The notes beneath the pieces are model-generated. The model worked only from the letters and a program-made list of their open reading frames with translations, was not told the origin of the DNA and did no database searches. From assembly GCA_031472005.1 (NCBI GenBank), contig PZJY01000013.1, positions 1,178,001 through 1,242,000 on the forward strand: a stretch of DNA of 64,000 nucleotides, in the 5' to 3' direction. Of this stretch, positions 11,278-21,636 are shown in pieces. Position numbers and translations under genes: made by a program. This stretch comes from Tetracladium setigerum. Taxonomy: Eukaryota > Ascomycota > Leotiomycetes > Helotiales. The stretch's first letter is position 1. The number at the start of each line of letters is the position of its first letter.

Positions 11278-14200
11278 CTACCGCCGAGCTCGTTTCTCGT
11301 CACCACTGACATCGTTAGTCGGTCCACATGATCTAGAACGCTTCCTCCGGTGACAGGAGGGATCTAAACCAGATGTTGAAATATCAAGCAGACTCTCGCA
11401 AACGATATCTTGCTCTTTACATCGATCGCGATAGAGCCTCAAGACAGCCGCAGCCTTATCTCTCAGACCCTTCTGCTTGCACAAATAATTTAAAATTGTC
11501 ATGACATTCGTCTGTGTTGAGTGAAGGTCTGCAGCAGCTTCGAGGAACGACCCCAAGGTTTCCAGAACGGAGCTCTTCTCATCCTCTGTGGCTTTAGCCA
11601 CAGAAAGCCAAGCACTTCGCCGCCGAACCCATAATTCCCAGCAGCTGGTTGCTTCCCCCCTTTCAGCGAACTTATCCTCAGCAGGTGCAGGAAGATTTGG
11701 ATCACAGCCCGCTGAGAGTAGCATGTTGATCATCACATCCGAGGCCCGTGTGCTTTCGCCTTGCGCCAATGAAACATTATGTCGCGCGGGTAGAGATCCA
11801 AGCAGAGATGTGCTTTTCAGGGCGTAGTGAAGAAGTGGAAGACATCCACAAGAAGGGGCACTCTCGGTACAGAGCTTAGGTAGGCTGGGATGTCTTTCAA
11901 CATAATTGACAGCACTGGCTTCGATAGCAAGAATGAGCGTTGCGTGCGAGAATTCGCCATCGTGCTCATGGGAGTGGGCTTCTGCAAGGTCATTAAAATC
12001 GTCGCTCCAGAAGTCGAACATGGGATCGCTCAGGGCCCGGAGTGAGTCGAGCAATGGAGTCATCTTCCAGAAAACGTTCTCCTCACCGTGGGGAATGTTC
12101 TGATCGGCCTGTACTCCCCAGTTGATCCCATCGCGAAGGCATGTGAGGGCTTGGCTCATCTCAGCAGGACATCGAATGCGTTGACTTTGTACAGTTAGGT
12201 AAAGACCACTTAGCGACAGGAGTGTCGGGATGTCGAAATAGTCATCAGTCATCTTCAAGCAGTCCAGCTCCCAAACTTTATCTCCACTTAAGAACTCGAA
12301 AACGGTGCGGTGCATGAAAGATACTTTCGCGTCTACAAAGCTATCGTGCGTGATGTCGTTGTGGCTAGTATGTGAGAATGCCTTGTCAGCATTCCAGTGA
12401 GCGGCTTTGCAGAAACAAAAGGACATGTCGCCATGTCTTGGTTTCCTCTTCACGAGCTCTAGGAGCCCACCACATCTACTCCTCAGCCGGCCGTCAAGGT
12501 CTTTGCATAGCTCGTGCCTCTCGGCATCGGAGATAAAGCGCATGGGAATGGGTTCGAGATCATAATAGGCTGCACTGAAGGCGATATCAAGCGCATACAT
12601 GCCATCAATGTCGGTCACTCCTTGCTCTTGGGCTCTCTGCTTCGAGTAACAAAGTCGCAAAAGCCGAGAGGCTTGCTCTTCGTGGCGTTTGTCTACCTTG
12701 TGCAGCATGTGCTGGAACATATCTTCCAGCTCTGGTGGCAGTCCCTGCACTCGACGTTCGAGCTCCGCAATACGATCGTAGTCCTCAAACCCCGCAAGAA
12801 GAGACCTGCATGCTAGAACCACCCACAAGAAAACGCCTGATGACTTCTGCTCAAGATCTTGCATGATCTTCCTTGACCGTTGTGGATCCTTCTGGAGAAG
12901 CCTTTTCATATAAACGTTGTTCCCAATAATATCGCGGACATAGGTAGAGATATCATCCCGTGTTAGTTCCTGAAGCTCTAGCATCGGCAATTCCTCGAAC
13001 TCGGCTACGCACTGCGGTATGGGTCTGCTCGAAGCAATGATCTTGATGTGGGGATTGATGGCTAATCGGTTAATCAAAGCAATTCCATCCTTGTAATTAC
13101 CGACATATTCATCTAATCCGTCGATGAAGAAGCAGAAAGGCGAGAGCTCGCGGGAAGTTGATAGAACCTCAAAAGCATACTTTGTCTCAGCTGCAGAAGG
13201 AGGCGTGGTGTCTTCTTGGACCTCATTGGCCTCTTTCCACATGGTTGGAAGCGCCCTGGCGATGAGTTCTGGGTGGCGCGAAAGAATCTGATAGAGGAGC
13301 GCTCTTGAAAGACCTTCCTGAGTGTTCTGCTCTGGCGTACCCAAATACCAGAAGAAAAAGTCTGCTATGGTGCATTCTTTCCCACCAGCCCATTCTGAGA
13401 GAAGATCCTTCGTGTTTTGGGCCGAATAGAGATACTTCATGAGCGTCGACTTGCCACTGCCAGCCTTGCCTGAAATCCAATAAATACCGGCGCCAGTGCG
13501 CAGCCAGTCCGAGAGATCATCCCACGTGTGCTTCTCTTCAGGTGGCTCAAAAGCCCATGCTAGGGTCTTTTGATGGGCTGCGGTGATATCCTCGCGACGG
13601 TCTGTCATCTTTCTAAACCATAAGGTTCGGAGGATGCGGTCCTTGCACCTATCATCGATGAGACCCTGCGTCGATCCAGCAATAGCTCCACGATGCCCTG
13701 TCGAGGCTTCAAAAATGATCTTCAGTTTCTTAAGATCGTGAATCTCCTCGAGATCTTTGGTGTTGGTGAGCTCCACACCACGCGTTCGAAAGTTTGCGAT
13801 GGGAGGGACAAGCTCCTTGAGTTTCGATGTGAAGTGAGCCAACTCTGTAATTAGATTCTCAAATTTCTGCTTGTCGTGAATCACCCAGCGAGATTTCATC
13901 CATACGGAAGATGACTCGTCACGCTGTGTCATCTCGACTTTCAGCCTTCTGAACTGCTGTTCAAAGCGTACCATGCAAGGGCTACTCATTGTAGGTGTAT
14001 CTCGTTCAACATTGATAAGGTCTTTTCTTGCGTCTTGTTCCTTTGACACATCTTTGAGTCCGTAACGCTTCTTGAGTTGCGATGCATCACCCAGCAACAA
14101 TGCGATACAGGACAGAATCTGAGCGATGGACTCTTGCACCGTCGGATTGTTCAATCGCTTGTCGTCAAAGGCATCATCATCATCGTGGCTCAAGAGCCGG

Positions 14201-14376
14201 ACTTGTTCAGCCCATTGAAGGAGAATGAACTTCTCGATATCGAGCTTGGTGAGAAGGATGATGTAGTCGCGACCAAGTTCGCGTGAGGCTGTGAAGAGCG
14301 CAAACAGGTCAATTGCGTTCTTGAAGGAACTAATGATGCTGAAGGCTCCGAAGACAGCACCGACAATTTCTGCCAT
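11278..14376 (-). CDS. HeLo-NACHT NLR-like protein
   Basis: STAND NTPase of the kind linked to fungal incompatibility and cell death. A single 1032-residue exon. Residues 1 to about 220 match the HeLo domain family (hydrophobic start, then SRELGRDYIILLTKLDIEKF). The NACHT domain has Walker A GKAGSGKST at 303-311 and Walker B FCFFIDGLDEY at 414-424, followed by SSRPIPQC and a helical winged region. A segment around VSFMHRTVFEFLSGD fits the conserved region after NACHT in this class. The C-terminal part has weak ankyrin-like character (LPLLHYALKS, MLLSAGCDPNLPA) and ends in a basic tail (RRKRSRS...KRARR) that could be a nuclear signal. In known HeLo proteins the N-terminal domain acts at membranes; that role is inferred here. 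No clear WD or TPR repeats. Confidence 0.88.
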   Translation of the reverse strand: MAEIVGAVFGAFSIISSFKNAIDLFALFTASRELGRDYIILLTKLDIEKFILLQWAEQVRLLSHDDDDAFDDKRLNNPTVQESIAQILSCIALLLGDASQLKKRYGLKDVSKEQDARKDLINVERDTPTMSSPCMVRFEQQFRRLKVEMTQRDESSSVWMKSRWVIHDKQKFENLITELAHFTSKLKELVPPIANFRTRGVELTNTKDLEEIHDLKKLKIIFEASTGHRGAIAGSTQGLIDDRCKDRILRTLWFRKMTDRREDITAAHQKTLAWAFEPPEEKHTWDDLSDWLRTGAGIYWISGKAGSGKSTLMKYLYSAQNTKDLLSEWAGGKECTIADFFFWYLGTPEQNTQEGLSRALLYQILSRHPELIARALPTMWKEANEVQEDTTPPSAAETKYAFEVLSTSRELSPFCFFIDGLDEYVGNYKDGIALINRLAINPHIKIIASSRPIPQCVAEFEELPMLELQELTRDDISTYVRDIIGNNVYMKRLLQKDPQRSRKIMQDLEQKSSGVFLWVVLACRSLLAGFEDYDRIAELERRVQGLPPELEDMFQHMLHKVDKRHEEQASRLLRLCYSKQRAQEQGVTDIDGMYALDIAFSAAYYDLEPIPMRFISDAERHELCKDLDGRLRSRCGGLLELVKRKPRHGDMSFCFCKAAHWNADKAFSHTSHNDITHDSFVDAKVSFMHRTVFEFLSGDKVWELDCLKMTDDYFDIPTLLSLSGLYLTVQSQRIRCPAEMSQALTCLRDGINWGVQADQNIPHGEENVFWKMTPLLDSLRALSDPMFDFWSDDFNDLAEAHSHEHDGEFSHATLILAIEASAVNYVERHPSLPKLCTESAPSCGCLPLLHYALKSTSLLGSLPARHNVSLAQGESTRASDVMINMLLSAGCDPNLPAPAEDKFAERGEATSCWELWVRRRSAWLSVAKATEDEKSSVLETLGSFLEAAADLHSTQTNVMTILNYLCKQKGLRDKAAAVLRLYRDRCKEQDIVCESLLDISTSGLDPSCHRRKRSRSCGPTNDVSGDEKRARR

Positions 14377-17300
14377 CTTGTTGTTGTTGTTGGCATCTCT
14401 CTGGATGAGAGACGAAGTGATGGAAAAGTCTCATTGTGAACGAGGCTGGCTCCTGGATGATATGTGTAACGCGTTTAGAGGTTGGTGAACAGCTGAATGA
14501 GGATGCGGCTGAAGCGGCTGCGCCTCTGAGATGGCTGTTGCTGTTGTTGCGCAGTTCCTGAGCGTTGATGACGTCACTGGACTTTCTGGACATAGCTAAA
14601 TCATGTCAATGTAGATATCAAAAAAATCTTTACAACAAACCGGAAATTGACACGGAATCCTCTCTGGTTGTAGTACAAATTCGTACAGTAATAAGGATGT
14701 GGGAATACGCAAGGCTGTTGAACTCGCTCCCAATTCCGATTTTCTGCTAGTTTTGCATTGGTATGCTTTACAGTAGCATTGGATAATCAATCTTGAGCTG
14801 AAAGAGACTAAATTTCTTAAGATAAGACATATTAAATCATTGAACTGGATAGTTCATGTGTGTCACTATACTGGAGCCAGATAGACAATCGAACTTGCAG
14901 ATCCTTGCAAGTCGTACCTGCAGACTTGGCAAGCTCAAAGCAAAGAAAAGGGAGGAAAATAGAATCGCTGTCAGTTATCTCATTAGATGAAAGTTTAAAA
15001 TATGCGAAACATTATGTAGGGGAAAACATCGGCATCCTGTGAAATTTACGAATACATTCACTACGATACCTGCGTACAATTGTGTTTTTTCTTTTTCTTG
15101 GCGTGATAGTAAATATGTTCAGAAACGTCAGTGAAGAACTCGTTCTCCTTGCTCCTCCTGTATGTGGCATCCGTTCTCGAACTGCACGTGGGAATTAACC
15201 TACTCATGAGCTCATGCGACAAGAGATGCAAATTCGGAATTGATGTGGAAGAAAGCGTCCGGTACACAACAGTGTGCTCTAATCTTTTGCTATTTGTTTA
15301 CTTCTTTAAAATTGTTCTTCTGCTCCTCTAATTATCTCCATATATCGACGGAACTCCATCTTCTAAGATGTGTTGTTTTGAAATAGGCGTGTCTTTTCAA
15401 GCCCTTATTCTTGTATTCCACGACCTTCATACTTCATATTTCTTTCTTACTCTTACCCCAAGGCGCCCACTACTTTCCACTCATGGCCTCCAAAATGCTT
15501 TACGCTTCCTTTTAATTTCGCGAATGTTATTGCCCACAGTTAGTCAAGCGAGTAGCTACTACCCTTCGTATTTCCGTGCAGAAGTTAAACAAAAGAGGAA
15601 CAGTTCGCGAATCACATCTCTTCTATTCTCTTAAGGACATGTGCAAGTTAAAAAGTCTTAATCCTTAGCGGGGTAGTAAAGGTTGAACGAGTTGGCGTGA
15701 TCATTATCAGAAGGTTTCCAATACCCTCCTTGTTATGGGTCTGATCATATGCAAAATGTCCAATCTCCAAACAACTTCACTCAAGTCTGACTTCACTAGA
15801 TACACTATATCGCGCAAGAAATCTGCTCCCGACGTCAAACATTGAAGCTGTATGAACTGTTAGCGTTGGAGCTGGTAAGTACTATTGCCGTTGTCTCCGC
15901 TGGTGGCGGCTTCGCAGCTGCTTTCCGCCCATTAAGTGTTTCAGGAGATCTCACAATCCTCAAAGTAGAGGTACAGAACTATGACTGGAGGATGACATTA
16001 CACCGAAATAGGGTTTAGAAGGTCTCTCCGTAAAGCAAATGGTGTTGGGTGTGTGAGTGACTTTCCAAAAGCTGCTGATGTCTTCACGGCTAAGAGAGAA
16101 ATGCCTATCACAGCGGGCCACAACATTGAGTCCCGACCTTGTTTTTGCAAGTATATTTGCTGAGATAATTATTGATTGGACATAGAGATGATGGAATAGT
16201 TACATGCATGGAATTTGTGAGTGCATTGAATCAGAGAGAGCATGGGTAACGGTTTTATCGACAGGCGTGTCAAATCGAATGAAACATTGTCTACGATGGA
16301 TATAATGGACCACCATAAGGAAAGATTGATTGAGTGAAGAACTTGTACTGTCTGAATGGCTTGCAATCAAAATATTGCACATTTGATTTCATTCTTCAAG
16401 GTAACTCTGGTGGTTTCTTGGAGCCGAACAGACGCTCAAGCGTTTTCCCCTTGCCGTCTCTCACTCATATATGAGCAACGATTCAGTCTGAATGCATCAT
16501 CAACGGGAAATGCGGGCCGGGTTAAAATTGATATGAACGGAGAATAGTCTCACAATTCAATGGATCTACATCTCATCCCTTCAGCGGTTAATGATACGTG
16601 ATGAGCGGTGAGGGGCGAGGTACTTTTCCCCCTCCTTCACTTGGGCTCTCCAGGCGGCCGAGTTGGTATCATGACGCCCATCGAACGGAAACCATAACCC
16701 TAGAAAGATATTTCAAGAAAGGAGCCTCTCAAGATGCCTTAACTTCAGAAATCCCTGAACAAAGCTATCCATGTCGACCCCTTGACTTTGAGGCGGATCA
16801 AGGCCTTCCAAGATGGACACCGAGGGAGACACATGTACAAAAGTTTGCCAAGCGCACTAATCTTACAGGTCATAGGCCGTTCTATCAGGCTGTTCGTCTT
16901 CTTTCGCAGTTGTGGCAGAGAAGATAGAGAGAGGATGGGTTGAAATAGAAATGTTGTTGACTGTACAATTTACGTGCAGACGAGACGGGTGCAATTGCAT
17001 GGATCTGGAGATCACGAGAGATTGAGGTGGAACTTGCTCTAAGATTTTCCATTTCCTATCCGTTCTGTCAGTCGTGATAGCTGTGCCGTTTCACAGTCTT
17101 GAAGTCTCTAATACAGTTTTCCGCACTGCGCCAGTTCTCTTGCGGACACCACAAAAACACCACATAAAGTCTTAATCATTATCGCATGTACGATTCAAAC
17201 ACAAATTTACCAAGAATAATGACACAGAGAAAGCCAAAACTGCCTTGCTGTCAATAGAACCGAAAATATGGAGATACACAAAAGTTCCTCCCCGAACCCA

Positions 17301-18293
17301 GTCCTTTCTCACTCGTATTCACCCCGAAGACAATATTGTTACTACATTAGTGGCGAGGCATTTCTCAAGGCCCAACACGTCTGTCCACAAGTTGCACAAT
17401 CTCCGATGGGAATCTTGACAGAGAGCATGTTGTCGAAAGACATATGATCGTCAACTCGGTGTGGTGGAAGTAGCTGCGCCACGACTGAGATTTTGAGTAG
17501 GTTGAACTGCTGTGCCGTTTTAAGCGAGAGCTTGGTTTTTAGCTACCAGCTTTAGCTAGAACCCAGCTAATGTTTACAGCGAAGGAATCCAAGTGGGGTT
17601 ACAGGTGTACAGTGTTGAATGCAAGAATTTTTCTATGATGGGATCCATGGGCGTTCTGAGGATGTTCCGAAGTATTGGGAAAGGAAAGAGGGTCTGTGAG
17701 ATACCTAGGCTGACTGCTAGGTACCCGGTACCTTTGGTAAGGTAATTGGCCACGACCACTCGGCTGGGACATTGCTGGCTTAGATTGATGTCCGAAACTA
17801 TACCAGCGGCGTCACTTGGCCATTGGTTGTGGCCATCCAAAAGGATTTCTAGCCTGTAGACTACTTGTCAGATGTTCTGTAGGATGCATAAACGTACCTG
17901 AATCGCATCTCCACATATCCTAGAAAAAAGGTCCGCTTGCGTTCCAAGGCGTCTTCCACAGGCTTTCCTATGAATGGGGCGAGATCGAAAGATCGCATGC
18001 CTGAAATGGTGCGAAAGGTTGGCAAAGAGGAGGAAGAAAGTTCTTGTGATCGCAAGCCAAGGCGGATAATTCGGAGCTCGCTCGTGAAAAGTTGCGAGCA
18101 AAAGAGAGTACACAGAAACCTCTCCAAAAAAGATACTGGAGAAGAAAATTCGTCGCAACTTTCTATTCCATAGCTAATCTTAATGAAGAAGCAATTCCAT
18201 CGCGACCCAGAAACGCCGTAAAGTACTATCTTGACCAGCCCAGCCCAACCCATCCCTCCCTTTCTTTCCAGCTTTACACGTATATCTGACCTC
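14377..18293. other. Gene-poor intergenic region
   Basis: About 3.9 kb. The left end should hold the HeLo-NACHT promoter. The only ATG-started frame of any length is 16601-16927 (+, 108 residues); it has no recognised domain and I do not call it. No transposon ends or tandem arrays seen. Confidence 0.5.
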
Positions 18294-19523
18294 TTAACAC
18301 AATTGCTGCACAACAGCCTTCAATGAACCCAATGCCAATGCCTGAATTGCAGTCGCAAACTTCTCTCCGTGAATATTTGCTTCCTCAGGCCGTATATTCT
18401 TGCCCTTGTTCGTGGGATCGGGAACTGGCAAGACACCTACGATCTTGTGGATGGGGTGCTCGGCATCTGTTCTCTCCACAAGCGGTGCCACAACCTCCAA
18501 AGCTTTAAGGACATCGTCTCCCGCGGCTCCAATCGCAGCAAGGCAATCGTATGCTGTAACTTTGTCCAACCAAGGTGTAATCTCGTTGCCCGGTGGTCCA
18601 GGTTCGCCTGGATGCTTGTCGTACCAAGTTGTCTTGTTCTTCAGGAACCATTTCTCATCCATAAAAGGTCTGAATCTGCCTTCAATAGGTCCGCTAGCGC
18701 ATTGCCAGAAATGAAGATCTTGACCAAGTTGAACGGCTCTCAAATATTGTCCAACGTCAACGCCGGTCTTTTCCATTTGCATAAGGAGCGTTTGATAGAT
18801 TGGTGTAGCGAATGTGGCAACCTTCGTAAAACATATGGAAGGGATTTTGTTCTCTTGAAGAAATGTGTGGAAGTATTGGGCTTCCTCAAAGGCGAAGTGG
18901 TTATTGGTAGCTGCAATGTCGGCCTGCAACTTGCCATCCACGATAGAATAGCCTCCTTGCAATACTGCCCTCTCTACGGTTGCCTTTACAAGCTCGGGCT
19001 CCTTCTGGGTGAATTGTGCAATGTCCATCAAACTGGATAGGCATAAAAAGGTGACCTTGTGTTTCTCTTCTCTGGCCTGTGTGAGGATGCTGTGAAGCAG
19101 CGTCTCTCCATCTGGAAGAGGCTCGCCAACGGGAGCTATAAAACTCTCCGAGCCAGCGAATTCGTAATCTAGAACTTCATGTTTGGCATGCTCGCCTTCA
19201 GTCCCTATCGCAATGGGGATATTTGAAAGACCTAAACTATTCAAAGCCCCTCGTCCTAGGCGTGCCCGATCATCGGCTGGGTTTAAGTTTGCGACAAATC
19301 CCAGTAGTTGAACGGCGCCCAGACGATGAAGTTCTTTCAAAACTATCATTGCGAGAAGGTCGTCGAAATCTTTGCCCAAATCGGTGATGACCACGAGCCG
19401 TGGGGGATCTCTATCGAGGCGGTTCCTCTCGTCTAGAGTGTGCAGGATAGCCTCATAAACACGATCGTACTCTTCTGTGAGATCTTTGGGGATTGACGGC
19501 CTCTGGGCACCTCTTCGTGTCAT
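18294..19523 (-). CDS. Inosine/uridine-preferring nucleoside hydrolase-like protein
   Basis: Intronless, 409 residues. The fold signature is VVITDLGKDFDDLLAMIVL near residue 45, a variant of the Ca-binding D-x-D-x-G-x-DD motif that starts nucleoside N-ribohydrolases. Later family-like features are TFLCLSSLMDIAQF, VLQGGYSIVDGKL and TNNHFAFEEAQYF. Family members cleave the N-glycosidic bond of ribonucleosides in salvage. The leading motif here reads DLGKDFDD instead of D-x-DPG-x-DD, so substrate and activity are uncertain. It is divergently transcribed from the lipoate gene across 967 bp. The start at 19523 is the first ATG of an otherwise fully open frame. Confidence 0.72.
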   Translation of the reverse strand: MTRRGAQRPSIPKDLTEEYDRVYEAILHTLDERNRLDRDPPRLVVITDLGKDFDDLLAMIVLKELHRLGAVQLLGFVANLNPADDRARLGRGALNSLGLSNIPIAIGTEGEHAKHEVLDYEFAGSESFIAPVGEPLPDGETLLHSILTQAREEKHKVTFLCLSSLMDIAQFTQKEPELVKATVERAVLQGGYSIVDGKLQADIAATNNHFAFEEAQYFHTFLQENKIPSICFTKVATFATPIYQTLLMQMEKTGVDVGQYLRAVQLGQDLHFWQCASGPIEGRFRPFMDEKWFLKNKTTWYDKHPGEPGPPGNEITPWLDKVTAYDCLAAIGAAGDDVLKALEVVAPLVERTDAEHPIHKIVGVLPVPDPTNKGKNIRPEEANIHGEKFATAIQALALGSLKAVVQQLC

Positions 19524-20490
19524 ATTTTTCCACTTTTTTGCGAAACGACTTTAATCTTGTCAGCAGATTTCTTGGTTTGGTGATAGAGTTGGTTGCGAGG
19601 GCGAATGAGATGTTTATGGGTAGCTACCTAATCGCAGCAAGAGGAGTATGAGAATGGTGAGGTTCAGCCGCCGTCTCATGGTCACGATGGGGAGGAGCCA
19701 TATTTGTGAGCCAGGTATAATAAAGACCTAAACAGGTCGCTCTCTCTTTGTGAGATCGAATGTTGGCGTTGTGGCAGGGAGCCGGATGGAGAAGTGAAGT
19801 AGTGAAGGCCTACTAATCCGGCGATGCATCTCTCTATAACACAACCAACAGAGTGAGGCGCAGTAAAGCAAGGCTGGAGGATACTAGCAAACGACTCTCC
19901 TTGGAGCGATTCACTGCTGGTTTGCTGTCATGCGTGCACAATCTCGTTTGCTGTTGATGGCTTGTAGGTTTGCTATGACCAGGTCCAGTTGCGCGCGGCT
20001 GAGGTATCGTCACGTGGCAGACGGTCAGGCTGGACAGCTCAGACTATGATGGGATGGATGGATGAGAGAAGAGGAGACTTGGGAGAGACGTAAAGAGACG
20101 GAGATGAAGATATTCTGAGTTTAGGGTGGTTTGATGGCAAAGTAACAGGATGACTTGTGGATGTCACAACACCTCGGGGCGCAACGCAAGGCATTTCTAG
20201 AAGGATGTCAGATTGCCCACCCCTTAGTACGGCGACCCTTGAGTGCCAATAGTGTAGGTAGTGTAGTAATAAGGTACGAAGTGCATTACTAAAAGAGCCT
20301 GAGAGGTAGGCAAAGGATAGGAGAGAACGTAACTATTTTGTAGTATCTGATAAAAAAGTTGAAATTTGTTAGATTTAGATAGGTATTATCCTCAAAGAAC
20401 CTGTCGACTATGATTGATATACTGGCCTCGCGCAGTACCGGCGGTACAATTCCGGTATCGAATTAGTAAGCAAGGCTCAACCGCGGTCGG
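19524..20490. promoter_or_regulatory. Divergent promoter region (nucleoside hydrolase / octanoyltransferase)
   Basis: 967 bp between two start codons pointing outward. It must contain both promoters. I see no specific element I can name. Confidence 0.5.
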
Positions 20491-21636
20491 ATGGAAGACC
20501 GAAAGTGTCGGGGGTTCTTCTCCCGCCTGATCAAATTTAGTACTCAAGTACCTTACTCAAATTGTTTCCATCGCAAGCTTGCTTTCTACTCCTGCTCCAA
20601 CTCTTGTACAACACCCACCTCTCTATCTCTCCTAATGTCCGCAACGATCCTCCGACATGTCCATCTGCCACATATAACACCATTTCACCACGCCCAGCAG
20701 CTGCAGCAAGTGCTAGTCCAGCAATTTCTCGCCCACAAAGCTCTCGTCTCGTCGAGCTCTCGATCACCCTCCGAATCGCCTCTCCCACCACCTCCCCAAC
20801 CAACCATTCTTACCTTTACACCGACGCCTGTCTATACACTCGGTCGACGGGAGCATGGCACACTCTCTGCACAGCAGCAGGCTTTGCTGCTTGCCCCCTT
20901 GAGACCAAGAAAGCCCTTTGATCATAATCCCCATAAAAGTTTGGAATATGCGGAGCTGGAGGAGACCCAACGAGGTGGACAGACGACCTTCCATGGCCCA
21001 GGCCAATTGGTCATCTACCCTATAATCGATCTTAAACCAGCCACGCCATTTGCCCGGTACGAGAGAGGTCTCACTGTTCGAAGCTATGTGGAGCTTCTAG
21101 AACAAAGCACGATCGACGCCCTCGCAGAGTGGAGGATCAGTGGCACAAGGACAGAAAACCCAGGAGTGTGGGTGAGGCGGTTGGGGGTGGGTGAGGAGGA
21201 AGGAATGGAAAGGAAGATCGCTGCTCTCGGTGTACACTTAAGACGCAACGTGACGAGCTATGGTGTAGGGCTGAACATCAAGACCGATCTCGCATGGTTC
21301 GATCGGATTGTTGCCTGTGGGCTTGTTGGCAAGGGAGTCACAACAATGGAACAGGTTGGTCGGGAACACGGTATCTGGCAGCGGTGGGCCCCAAGGGAAA
21401 GCAAGGTGGCTTTGGAGCAAAAGCCGGAGGAGGTTGACAACAGAAGGAGAGTGGATCCCAAGGACAAATCCGGCTATCAACTCAAGGACAGGATGAAGTC
21501 CTCCATGGTGGGACGTGCTTGGGTGCGAGCTTTTGCGCTAGGGTTAGACGGCGAGGAAGGTATCAGGAACATCCGGAAAATCACGGCAGACGAGCTGGAA
21601 ACTGAAATCAATGGTTATCGAGATGCCGTTCTGTGA
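20491..21636 (+). CDS. LIP2: Octanoyl-[acyl-carrier-protein]:protein N-octanoyltransferase (LipB/Lip2 type)
   Basis: Transfers octanoate from mitochondrial ACP to lipoyl domains of 2-oxoacid dehydrogenases and the glycine cleavage H protein, the first step of lipoate synthesis. The LipB signature RGGQTTFHGPGQLVIYPI is present, followed by IENPGVWV-like (TENPGVWV) and the KIAALGVHLRR lysine motif. The catalytic Cys lies in VACGLVGKGVTTM. Intronless; 381 residues from the ATG at 20491. An in-frame ATG at 20635 begins the conserved part (SATILRHVHLPH). The longer start is preferred because it adds a basic, Ser/Tyr-rich leader (RLIKFSTQ...) that could target mitochondria. The C-terminal 80 residues are longer than in bacterial LipB. 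Confidence 0.9.
   Translation: MEDRKCRGFFSRLIKFSTQVPYSNCFHRKLAFYSCSNSCTTPTSLSLLMSATILRHVHLPHITPFHHAQQLQQVLVQQFLAHKALVSSSSRSPSESPLPPPPQPTILTFTPTPVYTLGRREHGTLSAQQQALLLAPLRPRKPFDHNPHKSLEYAELEETQRGGQTTFHGPGQLVIYPIIDLKPATPFARYERGLTVRSYVELLEQSTIDALAEWRISGTRTENPGVWVRRLGVGEEEGMERKIAALGVHLRRNVTSYGVGLNIKTDLAWFDRIVACGLVGKGVTTMEQVGREHGIWQRWAPRESKVALEQKPEEVDNRRRVDPKDKSGYQLKDRMKSSMVGRAWVRAFALGLDGEEGIRNIRKITADELETEINGYRDAVL

Noticed and set aside
16601..16927. 108-residue plus-strand ORF
   Set aside because: No recognised family or splice context; length is within chance for this composition.
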